NCBI RefSeq assembly: GCF_002005565.1
Contig: NZ_BDJC01000002.1
Coordinates: 1-64,000 of the forward strand
Source: Streptomyces sp. JHA26
Lineage (GTDB): Bacteria; Actinomycetota; Actinomycetes; Streptomycetales; Streptomycetaceae
Direction of reading: 5' to 3'
Length of the DNA: 64,000 nucleotides
The number at the start of each line of letters is the position of its first letter. The first letter of the stretch is position 1. Shown here one piece after another: positions 8,734 through 17,142 of the stretch. Below the pieces are notes generated by a model. It saw nothing but the letters and a program-made list of their open reading frames with translations, searched no databases and was not told where the DNA came from. A program made the translations under genes and the position numbers.

Positions 8734-11139
8734 TTACGAAACCACCGCCGCATCAGGCGACTTGGGTTCCCGGTCGGCGCCGCCCTCGTCGCCCACGGCG
8801 ATTCCGCGCCGCTTGGACACGTACACCGCCGCGGCGATGACGACGAACGCGACGACCGCGATCAGCACCCGCACGCCGACGCTCCTGTCGGCGCCGTAGG
8901 AGAACTTGATGACCGCCGGCGCGATGAGCAGCGCGACCAGGTTCATGACCTTCAGCAGCGGGTTGATGGCGGGGCCCGCGGTGTCCTTGAACGGGTCGCC
9001 GACCGTGTCCCCGATGACGGTGGCCCCGTGGGCGTCGCTGCCCTTGCCGCCGTGGTGGCCGTCCTCGACGAGTTTCTTGGCGTTGTCCCAGGCGCCGCCG
9101 GAGTTGGCGAGGAACACCGCCATCAGCGTGCCCGCGCCGATCGCGCCCGCCAGGAACGCGCCGAGCGCGCCCACACCGAGTGTGAACCCGATGAAGATGG
9201 GTGCCATCACGGCGAGCAGCCCGGGCGTGGCGAGTTCCCGCAGGGCGTCCCTCGTACAGATGTCGACGACCTTGCCGTACTCGGGTTTCTCGCTGTGGTC
9301 CATGATCCCGGGCTTCTCCCGGAACTGCCGCCGCACCTCGAAGACCACCGAACCCGCCGACCGCGACACCGCGTTGATCGCCAGCCCCGAGAAGAGGAAG
9401 ACGACCGCCGCGCCCGCGATGAGCCCGACGAGGTTGTTGGGCTGCGAGATGTCCATCATCAGGCTCATCGGGGCGCCGTCGCCGCTGAGCCTCTCGCCCA
9501 CGTCCCGCGCGCCGGTGGTGATCGCGTCGCGGTACGAACCGAACAGCGCCGAGGCGGCGAGGACGGCCGTGGCGATGGCGATGCCCTTGGTGATGGCCTT
9601 GGTGGTGTTGCCGACGGCGTCCAGGTTGGTGAGCACCTGGGCGCCGGCGCCCTCGACGTCGCCGGACATCTCGGCGATGCCCTGGGCGTTGTCGGAGACC
9701 GGCCCGAAGGTGTCCATGGCGACGATCACGCCGACGGTGGTGAGCAGGCCGGTGCCGGCCAGCGCCACCGCGAACAGCGCCAGCATGATCGACGTACCGC
9801 CGAGCAGGAAGGCCCCGTAGACGCCGAGACCGATCAGCAGGGCGGTGTAGACGGCGGATTCCAGGCCGACGGAGATACCGGCGAGGACGACGGTGGCGGG
9901 GCCGGTGAGCGACGTCTTGCCGATGTCCCTGACGGGCCGCCGGGTGGTCTCCGTGAAGTAGCCGGTGAGCTGCTGGATGAGGGCGGCCAGCACGATGCCG
10001 ATCGCCACGGCGACGAGCGCGAGGATCCGCGGGTCGCCGTTCTTCCCGGCGATGGCCGCGTCGGTGACGCCGTCGAGGTCGGCGTACGTGCCGGGGAGGT
10101 AGACGAAGACGGCCACCGCCACCAGGACCAGCGAGATCACCGCGGAGACGAAGAAGCCCCGGTTGATCGCGCTCATGCCGCTGCGGTCGGCCCGGCGGGG
10201 CGCCACCGCGAAGATGCCGATCATGGCGGTGATCACACCGATCGCCGGCACGAGCAGCGGGAACGCCAGTCCCGCGTCGCCGAAGGCCACCTTGCCGAGG
10301 ATCAGCGCGGCCACCAGCGTCACGGCGTACGACTCGAAGAGGTCGGCCGCCATGCCCGCGCAGTCGCCGACGTTGTCGCCCACGTTGTCGGCGATGGTCG
10401 CGGCATTGCGCGGATCGTCCTCCGGGATGCCCTGTTCGACCTTGCCGACCAGGTCGGCGCCGACGTCGGCGGCCTTGGTGAAGATGCCGCCGCCGACCCG
10501 CATGAACATCGCGATCAGCGCGGCACCGAGACCGAACCCCTCCAGCACCTTCGGCGCGTCGGCCGCGTACACCAGCACCACGCAGGAGGCGCCCAGGAGG
10601 CCGAGCCCCACCGTGAACATGCCGACGACGCCGCCCGTGCGAAACGCGATCTTCATCGCCTTGTGCGAGACGAGGGTGAGGTCCTTTTCCGGTTCACCCG
10701 CGGCCGGTGTCGCTTCCCGCGCCGCCGCGGCGACGCGCACATTGCTGCGTACGGCGAGCCACATGCCGATATAACCGGTGGCCGCCGAGAACGCCGCGCC
10801 GATCAGGAAGAACACCGATCGCCCGGCACGCTGATTCCAGTCGTCCGCGGGCAGCAGCATGAGCAGGAAGAACACGATGACCGCGAATACGCCGAGCGTG
10901 CGCAGCTGCCGGGCCAGATAGGCGTTCGCGCCTTCCTGGACGGCGGCCGCGATCTTTTTCATGCTGTCGGTTCCCTCGCCCGCCGCGAGCACCTGGCGTA
11001 CCAGGACTCCCGCGAGCACCAGCGCGGCCAGCGCGACGACCGCGATGACCGCGACCAGGGCGCGGTTCCCGTCGGTCAGTACGGCGGCGGCGACGGTCGA
11101 GGCGTCGACCGACCGATGAGGGAGGGAAAGCTCCGCCAT
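8734..11139 (-). CDS. hppA: Membrane H+-translocating pyrophosphatase, K+-independent type
   Basis: The enzyme hydrolyses pyrophosphate and pumps protons. The protein is 801 residues with about 16 transmembrane segments. The catalytic loop DVGADLVGKVEQG is followed by DDPRNAATIADNVGDNVGDC, a hallmark of the family. The segment GNTTKAITKG near residue 510 has Lys after GNTT. In this family Lys there marks the K+-independent class and Ala marks the K+-dependent class. A short tail after the last helix is charged. The start ATG 11139 is preceded by AAGGAGG. The gene is monocistronic, with an unusual run of direct repeats about 160-220 bp upstream. Confidence 0.97.
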   Translation of the reverse strand: MAELSLPHRSVDASTVAAAVLTDGNRALVAVIAVVALAALVLAGVLVRQVLAAGEGTDSMKKIAAAVQEGANAYLARQLRTLGVFAVIVFFLLMLLPADDWNQRAGRSVFFLIGAAFSAATGYIGMWLAVRSNVRVAAAAREATPAAGEPEKDLTLVSHKAMKIAFRTGGVVGMFTVGLGLLGASCVVLVYAADAPKVLEGFGLGAALIAMFMRVGGGIFTKAADVGADLVGKVEQGIPEDDPRNAATIADNVGDNVGDCAGMAADLFESYAVTLVAALILGKVAFGDAGLAFPLLVPAIGVITAMIGIFAVAPRRADRSGMSAINRGFFVSAVISLVLVAVAVFVYLPGTYADLDGVTDAAIAGKNGDPRILALVAVAIGIVLAALIQQLTGYFTETTRRPVRDIGKTSLTGPATVVLAGISVGLESAVYTALLIGLGVYGAFLLGGTSIMLALFAVALAGTGLLTTVGVIVAMDTFGPVSDNAQGIAEMSGDVEGAGAQVLTNLDAVGNTTKAITKGIAIATAVLAASALFGSYRDAITTGARDVGERLSGDGAPMSLMMDISQPNNLVGLIAGAAVVFLFSGLAINAVSRSAGSVVFEVRRQFREKPGIMDHSEKPEYGKVVDICTRDALRELATPGLLAVMAPIFIGFTLGVGALGAFLAGAIGAGTLMAVFLANSGGAWDNAKKLVEDGHHGGKGSDAHGATVIGDTVGDPFKDTAGPAINPLLKVMNLVALLIAPAVIKFSYGADRSVGVRVLIAVVAFVVIAAAVYVSKRRGIAVGDEGGADREPKSPDAAVVS

Positions 11140-11297
11140 TCGTCCTCCTTGACGCTTGGGCTGAGCTCAAGATGTGGACGGGATCGTAGGTACCGGAACC
11201 TGATCGAAACAGTGCACGACAAAGGGAATACCTCTGTCAACCGGAAGGACGCCGGACGTAGTAATGCCCTTCCGGCATTAATCCGTGATCCCTCCGC

Positions 11298-11360
11298 CTG
11301 ATCCTTTTCCGCCCGCCTGATCCTTTCCGCTTACCTGATCCTTTTCCGCATCCTTTTCCA
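11298..11360 (-). repeat. Four short direct repeats upstream of hppA
   Basis: Read on the plus strand the unit is CTGATCCTTTTCCGC. Copies begin near 11298, 11317 (one T shorter) and 11335, and a partial copy lies at 11350-11360. They lie about 160-220 bp before the hppA start, and the spacing of 14-19 bases would suit a repeated protein-binding site. Confidence 0.6.
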
Positions 11361-11437
11361 CGGGATCGATCGTGAATGAATTCACTTATCGCCCGCACGG
11401 CACCACTGTATGCGCGCCCCGCACCTTCCGCACATGA

Positions 11438-11466
11438 CGAAGGGCCCTACGAGGTAGGGCCCTTCG
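11438..11466 (-). terminator. Terminator of the bldG/anti-sigma operon
   Basis: CGAAGGGCCCTAC (11438-11450) and GTAGGGCCCTTCG (11454-11466) form a perfect 13-bp stem with a GAG loop, 32 bases beyond the anti-sigma stop. Confidence 0.75.
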
Positions 11467-11497
11467 GATGACCGGGAGTACCGGGTGATCGGGAGTG

Positions 11498-11926
11498 TCA
11501 GACCGGCGGCAGTACCGCGGGCGTGGTCGGCCACGTCATGCGGATCCGTCCGCCGTCCTGTCCTGCCGAGACCTCCACGTCGTCGACGAGACCGCTGATG
11601 ACCGCGAGGCCCATCTCGTCCTCCTCGGTCTCCGCGTCGTCGGCGGCGCCCGGCGCTCCGGTCCCGGGTGCCGCGTGCGGCGCCTTGTCGCCGACCTCGA
11701 TGGAGAACTGCTTCTCCTCCTCGATCAGCGACACGTTGACCGGCGCCGTGATGCCGCCGTGCTGATGCAGGCCCACGGCCCGGGTGCAGGCCTCGCCGAC
11801 GGCGAGCCTGACCTCGTCGAGGACGGCCTCGTCCACTCCGGCCCTGCGTGCCACCGCCGCCGCCACGAGACGGGCGGTGCGGACATGCTCGGGCAGCGCG
11901 CTGAAACGGAGTTCGACGGTGGCCAT
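11498..11926 (-). CDS. Anti-sigma factor, RsbW/SpoIIAB-like GHKL kinase, BldG partner
   Basis: The product is 142 residues with an HATPase fold of the anti-sigma kinase class. It is expected to bind a sigma factor and be held in check by BldG, encoded just upstream; in S. coelicolor the orthologue (SCO3548) interacts with BldG. The N-box region reads LAVGEACTRAV, with Arg49 where the family normally has the Mg-coordinating Asn. The G1-type segment is DEMGLAVISGLV. An Ala/Gly/Asp/Glu-rich stretch at about 83-104 interrupts the domain. The ATG at 11926 has GAGGGGG upstream. A perfect hairpin follows the gene. Confidence 0.9.
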   Translation of the reverse strand: MATVELRFSALPEHVRTARLVAAAVARRAGVDEAVLDEVRLAVGEACTRAVGLHQHGGITAPVNVSLIEEEKQFSIEVGDKAPHAAPGTGAPGAADDAETEEDEMGLAVISGLVDDVEVSAGQDGGRIRMTWPTTPAVLPPV

Positions 11927-12029
11927 GCATCCCCCTCGGAACTGCGGGCGTGCTTCGAGGGGCCGGGCCGCCGACAGCCTGGCCCCTCCTTGGTTCGGTC
12001 GTCCCGGGCCCGCGGCCCGGGACCGGTCG

Positions 12030-12371
12030 TCAGTCGGTGGCCGCCACCGCTTCCTCGACCGAGGTGTGAATGGGGAACACCTTGGTGAGGCCGGTGATAC
12101 GGAAGATCTTGAGAATGCGCTCCTGGTTGCAGACCAGGCGCAGCGAGCCCTCGTGGGCACGCACCCGCTTCAGTCCGCCGACCAGCACGCCGAGCCCGGT
12201 GGAGTCGAGGAAGTCCACGCCCTCCATATCGACGACGAGGTGGAAACTCCCGTCGTTCACCAGCTCGACCAGCTGCTCGCGCAGCTTGGGCGCGGTGTAT
12301 ACGTCAATTTCGCCACCGACCTCGACGACCGTACGATCGCCGACGGTACGGGTCGACAGGGACAGGTCCAC
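12030..12371 (-). CDS. bldG: Anti-sigma factor antagonist BldG
   Basis: BldG is a STAS-domain protein of 113 residues needed in Streptomyces for aerial hyphae and antibiotic production. The phosphorylation site is Ser57 in [11 protein letters not shown]. Length and sequence fit BldG along the whole chain ([20 protein letters not shown] at the start, [11 protein letters not shown] at the end). The anti-sigma gene lies 103 bases downstream on the same strand, and in S. coelicolor the two are co-transcribed. The region upstream (12372-12453) is shared with the divergent helicase gene. Confidence 0.97.
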
Positions 12372-12453
12372 GGATCCTCCAGCACCTTGCTATCGAGCGG
12401 TCGTCCCTCGGGACACCTCGGCTTGAAGCCCCCAGGACGGTTCGCCAGCCGCG

Positions 12454-14976
12454 ATGGCATTCAATCACTTACCGGCAGGCGTGCACGACGCCTTGGTCCC
12501 ATTGTCCGTCACGCCAGTGACACACTCGGTGCCGATGGCCGAGAATCACCGATCCGATCGACCCCCGACGGGGCCCGGCTCCCGGCCGGATCCGGGCACG
12601 GTCCTGGGCCGGCTCGCCGCGGGACCGAACCGGGCTGCGCGCATCACTCATACGGAGCACTTGCCCCCGCGTGCGGGCCGTCATGCCGTCTGGCCGGACC
12701 GGATTCGCCCGGAGGTCGTCGCGGCGGTGCAGGCCGCGGGCATCGAACACCCCTGGGCCCACCAGGCACGGGCGGCGGAACACGCCCTGGACGGCGACTC
12801 GGTGGTCGTCGCCACCGGCACCGCCTCCGGCAAGTCCCTGGCCTATCTGGTGCCGGTCCTGTCGACGCTCCTGGACGGCTCCGAGGCCCCCAACGGGCGC
12901 GGCGCCACCGCCCTCTACCTGGCCCCCACCAAGGCACTGGCCGCCGATCAGTGCCGGTCCGTGAAGGAACTCGCGCGGCCGTTGGGCACATCTGTGCGGA
13001 CCGCCGTGTACGACGGCGACACGCCGTTCGAGGAACGCGAGTGGATCCGCCAGTACGCCACCTACGTCCTCACCAACCCGGACATGCTGCACCGCGGGAT
13101 CCTGCCGTCCCACCCCCGCTGGTCCTCCTTCCTGAAGTCGCTGAAGTACGTGGTCGTCGACGAGTGCCACACCTACCGCGGCGTCTTCGGCTCCCACGTC
13201 GCGCAGGTCCTGCGCAGACTGCGCCGTCTGTGCGCCCGCTACGGCGCGTCGCCCGTGTTCCTGCTGGCCTCCGCCACCGCCGCCGAGCCCTCGGTGGCGG
13301 CCCGCCGGCTCACCGGGCTGCCGGTGGTCGAGGTCGCCGACGACGCCTCACCGCGCGGTGAGCTGGTGTTCGCCCTCTGGGAGCCGCCGCTGACCGAACT
13401 GGAGGGCGAGAAGGGCGCACCCGTCCGCCGCACCGCCACCGCCGAGGCCGCCGACCTGCTCACCGACCTCACCGTGCAGGGCATGCGCTCGATCGCCTTC
13501 GTACGCTCCCGGCGCGGCGCGGAACTGATCTCGGTGATCGCCCAGGAGCGCCTGGCCGAGACCGACCGGTCGCTCGTCCGGCGCGTGGCGGCCTACCGCG
13601 GCGGTTACCTCCCCGAGGAACGCCGGGCCCTGGAGCGTGCCCTGCACTCGGGTGAACTCCTCGGTCTCGCGGCGACGAACGCCCTCGAACTCGGCGTCGA
13701 CGTCTCCGGCCTGGACGCCGTGGTCATCGCCGGCTACCCGGGCACCCGGGCGTCGCTGTGGCAGCAGGCCGGGCGGGCGGGCCGGTCCGGGCAGGGGGCG
13801 CTGGCGGTCCTCGTCGCCCGGGACGACCCGCTGGACACCTTCCTCGTCCACCATCCGGAGGCCCTGTTCGACCAACCGGTGGAATCCACCGTGCTCGACC
13901 CCGACAACCCGTACGTCCTCGCCCCCCACCTGTGCGCCGCCGCGGCCGAGCTGCCCCTGACCGAGGACGACCTGGAGCTCTTCGGCCCCGCCTCGGGGGA
14001 ACTCCTCCCCCAGCTGGAGGCCGCGAAGCTGCTGCGCCGGCGGACCCGGGCCTGGCACTGGACGCGCCGTGAGCGGGCCGCCGACCTGACCGACATCCGC
14101 GGGGAGGGCGGACGCCCGGTCCAGGTCGTCGAGGCCGGGACGGGCCGGCTGCTGGGCACGGTGGACGCCGGTGCCGCCCACACGACCGTCCACGAGGGCG
14201 CCGTCCACCTCCACCAGGGCCGCACGTATCTCGTACGGTCCCTGGACCTGGAGGACTCCGTCGCCCTGGTCGAACAGGCCACGCCGTCGTACTCGACGGT
14301 GGCCCGCGACACGACGTCGATCTCCGTCCTCGACACCGACGTCGAGGTGCCGTGGGGCGACGGCCGCCTGTGTCTCGGCTCCGTCGAGGTCACCAACCAA
14401 GTGGTCTCCTTCCTGCGCCGGCGTCTGATCACCGGTGAGGTCCTGGGCGAGACGAGGCTCGACCTCCCTCCGCGGACCCTGCGCACGCGGGCGGTGTGGT
14501 GGACGGTCACCGAGGACCAGCTCGACGAGGCCCGGATCGGTCCGGAGATCCTCGGCGGCGCCCTGCACGCCGCCGAACACGCGTCGATCGGCATGCTGCC
14601 CCTGTTCGCCACGTGCGACCGCTGGGACATCGGCGGCGTGTCGGTGCCGCTGCACCCGGACACGCTGCTGCCGACGGTCTTCGTGTACGACGGCCATCCG
14701 GGTGGTGCGGGCTTCGCCGAGCGCGCCTTCCACACGGCCCGGGCCTGGCTCACGGCCACCCGGGAGGCCATCGCCTCCTGCGAGTGCGACGCCGGCTGCC
14801 CGTCGTGCATCCAGTCCCCCAAGTGCGGCAACGGCAACGATCCGCTGCACAAGCGGGGGGCGGTACGCCTGCTCACGACGCTGCTGCGGGGAGCGGCTGG
14901 GGCGGAGGCGGACGCGGAGGTGGAGGTGGAGGTGGAGACGGGCGCGGATGCGGAGACCGGGACGGAGGCGCGATAG
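12454..14976 (+). CDS. DEAD/DEAH-box helicase with C-terminal DUF1998 cysteine domain (YprA/MrfA-like)
   Basis: This is a superfamily 2 ATP-dependent helicase. Residues about 119-128 (VATGTASGKS) are the Walker A motif, and VVVDECHTY near residue 235 is the DExH box. LASATA is motif III, and QQAGRAGRSGQ near 445 is motif VI. The C-terminal domain has four cysteines, CECDAGCPSC plus a following KCGNG, about residues 774-792. Four such cysteines in a DUF1998 domain are known in Bacillus MrfA, a mitomycin-repair helicase. Codon 6 is TTA (12469-12471) if the ATG at 12454 is used, which would make translation depend on the bldA tRNA. Neither this ATG nor the one at 12535 has a strong ribosome site. 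The extreme C-terminus is Glu/Ala-rich and low complexity. Confidence 0.9.
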   Translation: MAFNHLPAGVHDALVPLSVTPVTHSVPMAENHRSDRPPTGPGSRPDPGTVLGRLAAGPNRAARITHTEHLPPRAGRHAVWPDRIRPEVVAAVQAAGIEHPWAHQARAAEHALDGDSVVVATGTASGKSLAYLVPVLSTLLDGSEAPNGRGATALYLAPTKALAADQCRSVKELARPLGTSVRTAVYDGDTPFEEREWIRQYATYVLTNPDMLHRGILPSHPRWSSFLKSLKYVVVDECHTYRGVFGSHVAQVLRRLRRLCARYGASPVFLLASATAAEPSVAARRLTGLPVVEVADDASPRGELVFALWEPPLTELEGEKGAPVRRTATAEAADLLTDLTVQGMRSIAFVRSRRGAELISVIAQERLAETDRSLVRRVAAYRGGYLPEERRALERALHSGELLGLAATNALELGVDVSGLDAVVIAGYPGTRASLWQQAGRAGRSGQGALAVLVARDDPLDTFLVHHPEALFDQPVESTVLDPDNPYVLAPHLCAAAAELPLTEDDLELFGPASGELLPQLEAAKLLRRRTRAWHWTRRERAADLTDIRGEGGRPVQVVEAGTGRLLGTVDAGAAHTTVHEGAVHLHQGRTYLVRSLDLEDSVALVEQATPSYSTVARDTTSISVLDTDVEVPWGDGRLCLGSVEVTNQVVSFLRRRLITGEVLGETRLDLPPRTLRTRAVWWTVTEDQLDEARIGPEILGGALHAAEHASIGMLPLFATCDRWDIGGVSVPLHPDTLLPTVFVYDGHPGGAGFAERAFHTARAWLTATREAIASCECDAGCPSCIQSPKCGNGNDPLHKRGAVRLLTTLLRGAAGAEADAEVEVEVETGADAETGTEAR

Positions 14977-15021
14977 GCGTCGAGCAGCCGCCGTCCCGCC
15001 GTCCCGTCGCGCCGTGCCGTC

Positions 15022-15072
15022 CCGTCTCCGGGGCGGCACCGTCTCCGAGGCGGCACCGTCTCCGAGGCGGCA
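15022..15072. repeat. Three tandem 17-bp repeats
   Basis: CCGTCTCCGAGGCGGCA is repeated three times head to tail (15022-15038, 15039-15055, 15056-15072), with one base changed in the first copy. Each unit is partly self-complementary. The array lies between convergent genes and could act as a transcription barrier. Confidence 0.7.
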
Positions 15073-15080
15073 CCACGGAC

Positions 15081-15524
15081 TCACCCCGCGGGGGCCGCGA
15101 CCGCCGACTCCGCCGCCGGAACCGGTCTCGCCCCGGCCACCACGTCCGCCCCCGCCGGACCGGCCCGGGCCCGGATCTCCGCTCCGAAGGGACCCCGGCC
15201 CGACGCCACCGTCACGTCCGAGACCTGGCCGATGACCGCGCACCGCACCAGCCGCACGCCCTGGGCCCGCGCGATCCGGTCCGCCCGGGTACAGGCCCCC
15301 GTGGCGCCGAGCGACCAGTGGTCGGCCGCCGCGAGCGCCGCGAGGTCGGCCCCGCCGGCCGCGCGGTGCCGGACCACGACGGCCTGCCCCAGGGCCAGCA
15401 CGACGCCGAACACCAGGCACAGGACGGCGATGGCACCGACGCTCCAGACGGTCGCGGACCCCTGGTCACGCCTCCCGGGCGCGTACCGGCCGGTCACCCG
15501 GCGGAACGAGAAGCCGCTCCTCAC
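15081..15524 (-). CDS. TadE/TadG-like secreted pilus-cluster protein
   Basis: The start is GTG 15524, overlapping the stop of the upstream TadE-like gene by four bases (GTGA). The product has 147 residues. A basic N-terminus ending GRRDQGSATVW leads into one transmembrane helix (about 24-48). The sequence AAGGADLAALAAA follows, typical of the Rv3654c-type TadE-like family. The remaining 90 residues are extracellular with two cysteines (LVRCAV and GACTRAD). It is the last gene of the Tad cluster and is probably a minor pseudopilin. Confidence 0.8.
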   Translation of the reverse strand: MRSGFSFRRVTGRYAPGRRDQGSATVWSVGAIAVLCLVFGVVLALGQAVVVRHRAAGGADLAALAAADHWSLGATGACTRADRIARAQGVRLVRCAVIGQVSDVTVASGRGPFGAEIRARAGPAGADVVAGARPVPAAESAVAAPAG

Positions 15525-16030
15525 GGTCCCGCCCCCGTCTCTTCGCCCACCGGCGTGTCGGCCGTCCGGTCCGGCTCCGGCCCCGGCGTCGGCTCCGCTG
15601 CCGGTTCCGCAGGCGGGTCCACCGCGGGACCACCCGCACCGTCCCCGGTCGGGCCCACCGCCTGCTCGACCGAGGCCACGGCCTCCTCCCGTACCTCGAA
15701 GGGCAGGCCGTGCAGCATCGGTGGTGCGGCCACGACCACCACGCGGACGCGGTCCGCCTCCCGGGTGACGGTGACCCGCGCGCCGTGCGGCGCCGCTTCC
15801 CGGGCGACCCGGACGACCGCGTCGGCCGGGTCCTGACGGGCCGCCGCGCGGGCCCCCGTGCGGGCGGCGTCCACGCACTGGATCTGGGCGGCCACGACCA
15901 GCAGGCCCCACACCAGCGCCATCGCGAACACCACGAGCACGGGCAGCACCACGGCGGTCTCCGCGGTCACGAACCCCCCGTCGGCTCTCCCGCGGGCCCC
16001 CGGCCCCGCCCGCCGCTCACATCCGCGCAT
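15521..16030 (-). CDS. TadE-like minor pilin
   Basis: This 169-residue protein has the pseudopilin pattern DGGFVTAETAVVLPVLVVFAMAL: a Gly followed by a Glu within the start of a single long transmembrane helix (about residues 18-45). The outer domain begins with QCVDAARTGARAAARQD, usual for TadE. The C-terminal 50 residues are Pro/Glu/Ala/Gly-rich and low complexity. The start ATG 16030 lies inside the end of the upstream pilin gene (14-base overlap), and the stop overlaps the next gene. It should assemble with the Flp-type pilin encoded just upstream. Confidence 0.85.
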   Translation of the reverse strand: MRGCERRAGPGARGRADGGFVTAETAVVLPVLVVFAMALVWGLLVVAAQIQCVDAARTGARAAARQDPADAVVRVAREAAPHGARVTVTREADRVRVVVVAAPPMLHGLPFEVREEAVASVEQAVGPTGDGAGGPAVDPPAEPAAEPTPGPEPDRTADTPVGEETGAGP

Positions 16031-16247
16031 CGAGGGCCTTCTTCACGATGCCCTGGAGCTCCGCGCTGACCGCCCCGCTCGTCACCACCTTGTAGAGCAC
16101 CACGGCGAACGCCACCGCCGCGACGATGCCCATCGCGTACTCGGAAGTGACCATTCCCGTGTCCCGCCGCAGCGCAGTCCACCGCCACGCCGCACGTGCC
16201 CTGCGCACCAGGGCACGCAGCCGTGCCCGTACCAGTCGATTCATCAC
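16017..16247 (-). CDS. Flp-type major pilin (DUF4244-like)
   Basis: The product has 76 residues. A long basic leader (about 30 residues) ends in RRDTG, followed by MVTSEYAMGIVAAVAFAVV. Prepilin peptidase should cut after that Gly, which puts Glu at +5 and Tyr at +6, the Flp consensus. The mature pilin is about 45 residues, mostly one helix. An alternative start is the second ATG at 16244. It lies about 98 bases after tadC on the same strand. No prepilin peptidase gene is visible in this window. Confidence 0.85.
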   Translation of the reverse strand: MMNRLVRARLRALVRRARAAWRWTALRRDTGMVTSEYAMGIVAAVAFAVVLYKVVTSGAVSAELQGIVKKALDARM

Positions 16248-16344
16248 AACCCCCGTGAGGTCCGGTTCCGTCGTTCACTCGTTCGTCATTCGCTCGTCCG
16301 CCGGGCACTCGCCCGCCGGCCTCATGCCATTCCGTTCCGCCCCG

Positions 16345-17142
16345 TCACCCACCACTCCCTCCAGCGCCCAGCACCCCGCCCGCGAGGCCGATCACCACCG
16401 GCAGTACGCCGACCGCGACGAACGCGGGCAGGAAGCACAGCCCCACCGGCGCGGTGACCATGACGGCCGCCCGGCGGGCGCGGACCGTCGTGGCGCGCGC
16501 CCGGTCGGCACGGGCCTGGGCGGCGAGCCGGGCAACCGGCCCTGCGGCGGGCAGGCCGGACACGTCGGCGCGTTCCAGCAACCGCGCCAGGGGAGCGGCG
16601 TCCGGCAGCGCGGCCAGCCCGCGCCAGGCACCGACCGGTTCACCACCGAGCCGTACTTCCGCGGCGCCGCGCACCAGCGCGTCCCCCACGGGCCCGCCGA
16701 GGGCGTCACCCACGGCCCGGGCCGCGATCACCGGGCCGGCGCCCGCCGCGACGCATGCCGCCAGCAGGTCGGCGGCCAGGGGCAGTTGACGCGCGGCCTC
16801 CACGGCGACGGCCTCCTGCGCGGCCGGTCCGGCGGCCGACCGCTTTGCGTGGCGGCGCCACAGCGCCGCCGCCACGGTCAGCCCCACCACGGCACCGGTG
16901 ACGCCGCCCACCAGGACCCATCCGGCCCCCGCCGTCCCCACCAGGGGCAGCCACCTGCGCGCGGTGTCCAGCACCTCGCCGCGCCGTGGACCGGCGCGGG
17001 CCGGCACCGGGACCAGCAGCAGCGCGAGCCGCCTGCGCACCGCCCGCTCCCGCCGCACGGCGTCGGCCCGGCCCACCAACCACCCGACGACCAGCACCGC
17101 CCCCAGCACCACCCCCAGCCGGTGGACCACGTCCCCGTTCAC
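16345..17142 (-). CDS. tadC: TadC-like type II secretion F-domain membrane protein
   Basis: The 265-residue inner-membrane protein would form the platform of the Tad pilus machine with TadB. Hydrophobic helices are at about 6-22, 65-88 and 225-258. The T2SSF domain lies between, including ARQLPLAADLLAACVAAGAGP. The start GTG 17142 overlaps the TadB stop (GTGA). The sequence is Ala/Arg-rich, as usual here. Confidence 0.85.
   Translation of the reverse strand: MNGDVVHRLGVVLGAVLVVGWLVGRADAVRRERAVRRRLALLLVPVPARAGPRRGEVLDTARRWLPLVGTAGAGWVLVGGVTGAVVGLTVAAALWRRHAKRSAAGPAAQEAVAVEAARQLPLAADLLAACVAAGAGPVIAARAVGDALGGPVGDALVRGAAEVRLGGEPVGAWRGLAALPDAAPLARLLERADVSGLPAAGPVARLAAQARADRARATTVRARRAAVMVTAPVGLCFLPAFVAVGVLPVVIGLAGGVLGAGGSGG

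Larger units (their letters stand above)
11140..11497. other. Intergenic region upstream of hppA
   Basis: No gene is seen in these 358 bases. They hold the hppA promoter region, the direct-repeat cluster at 11298-11360 and the terminator of the bldG operon at 11438-11466. Confidence 0.6.

Noticed and set aside
15022..15072. CRISPR-like array
   Set aside because: The units are only 17 bp, contiguous and without spacers; no cas genes are present.
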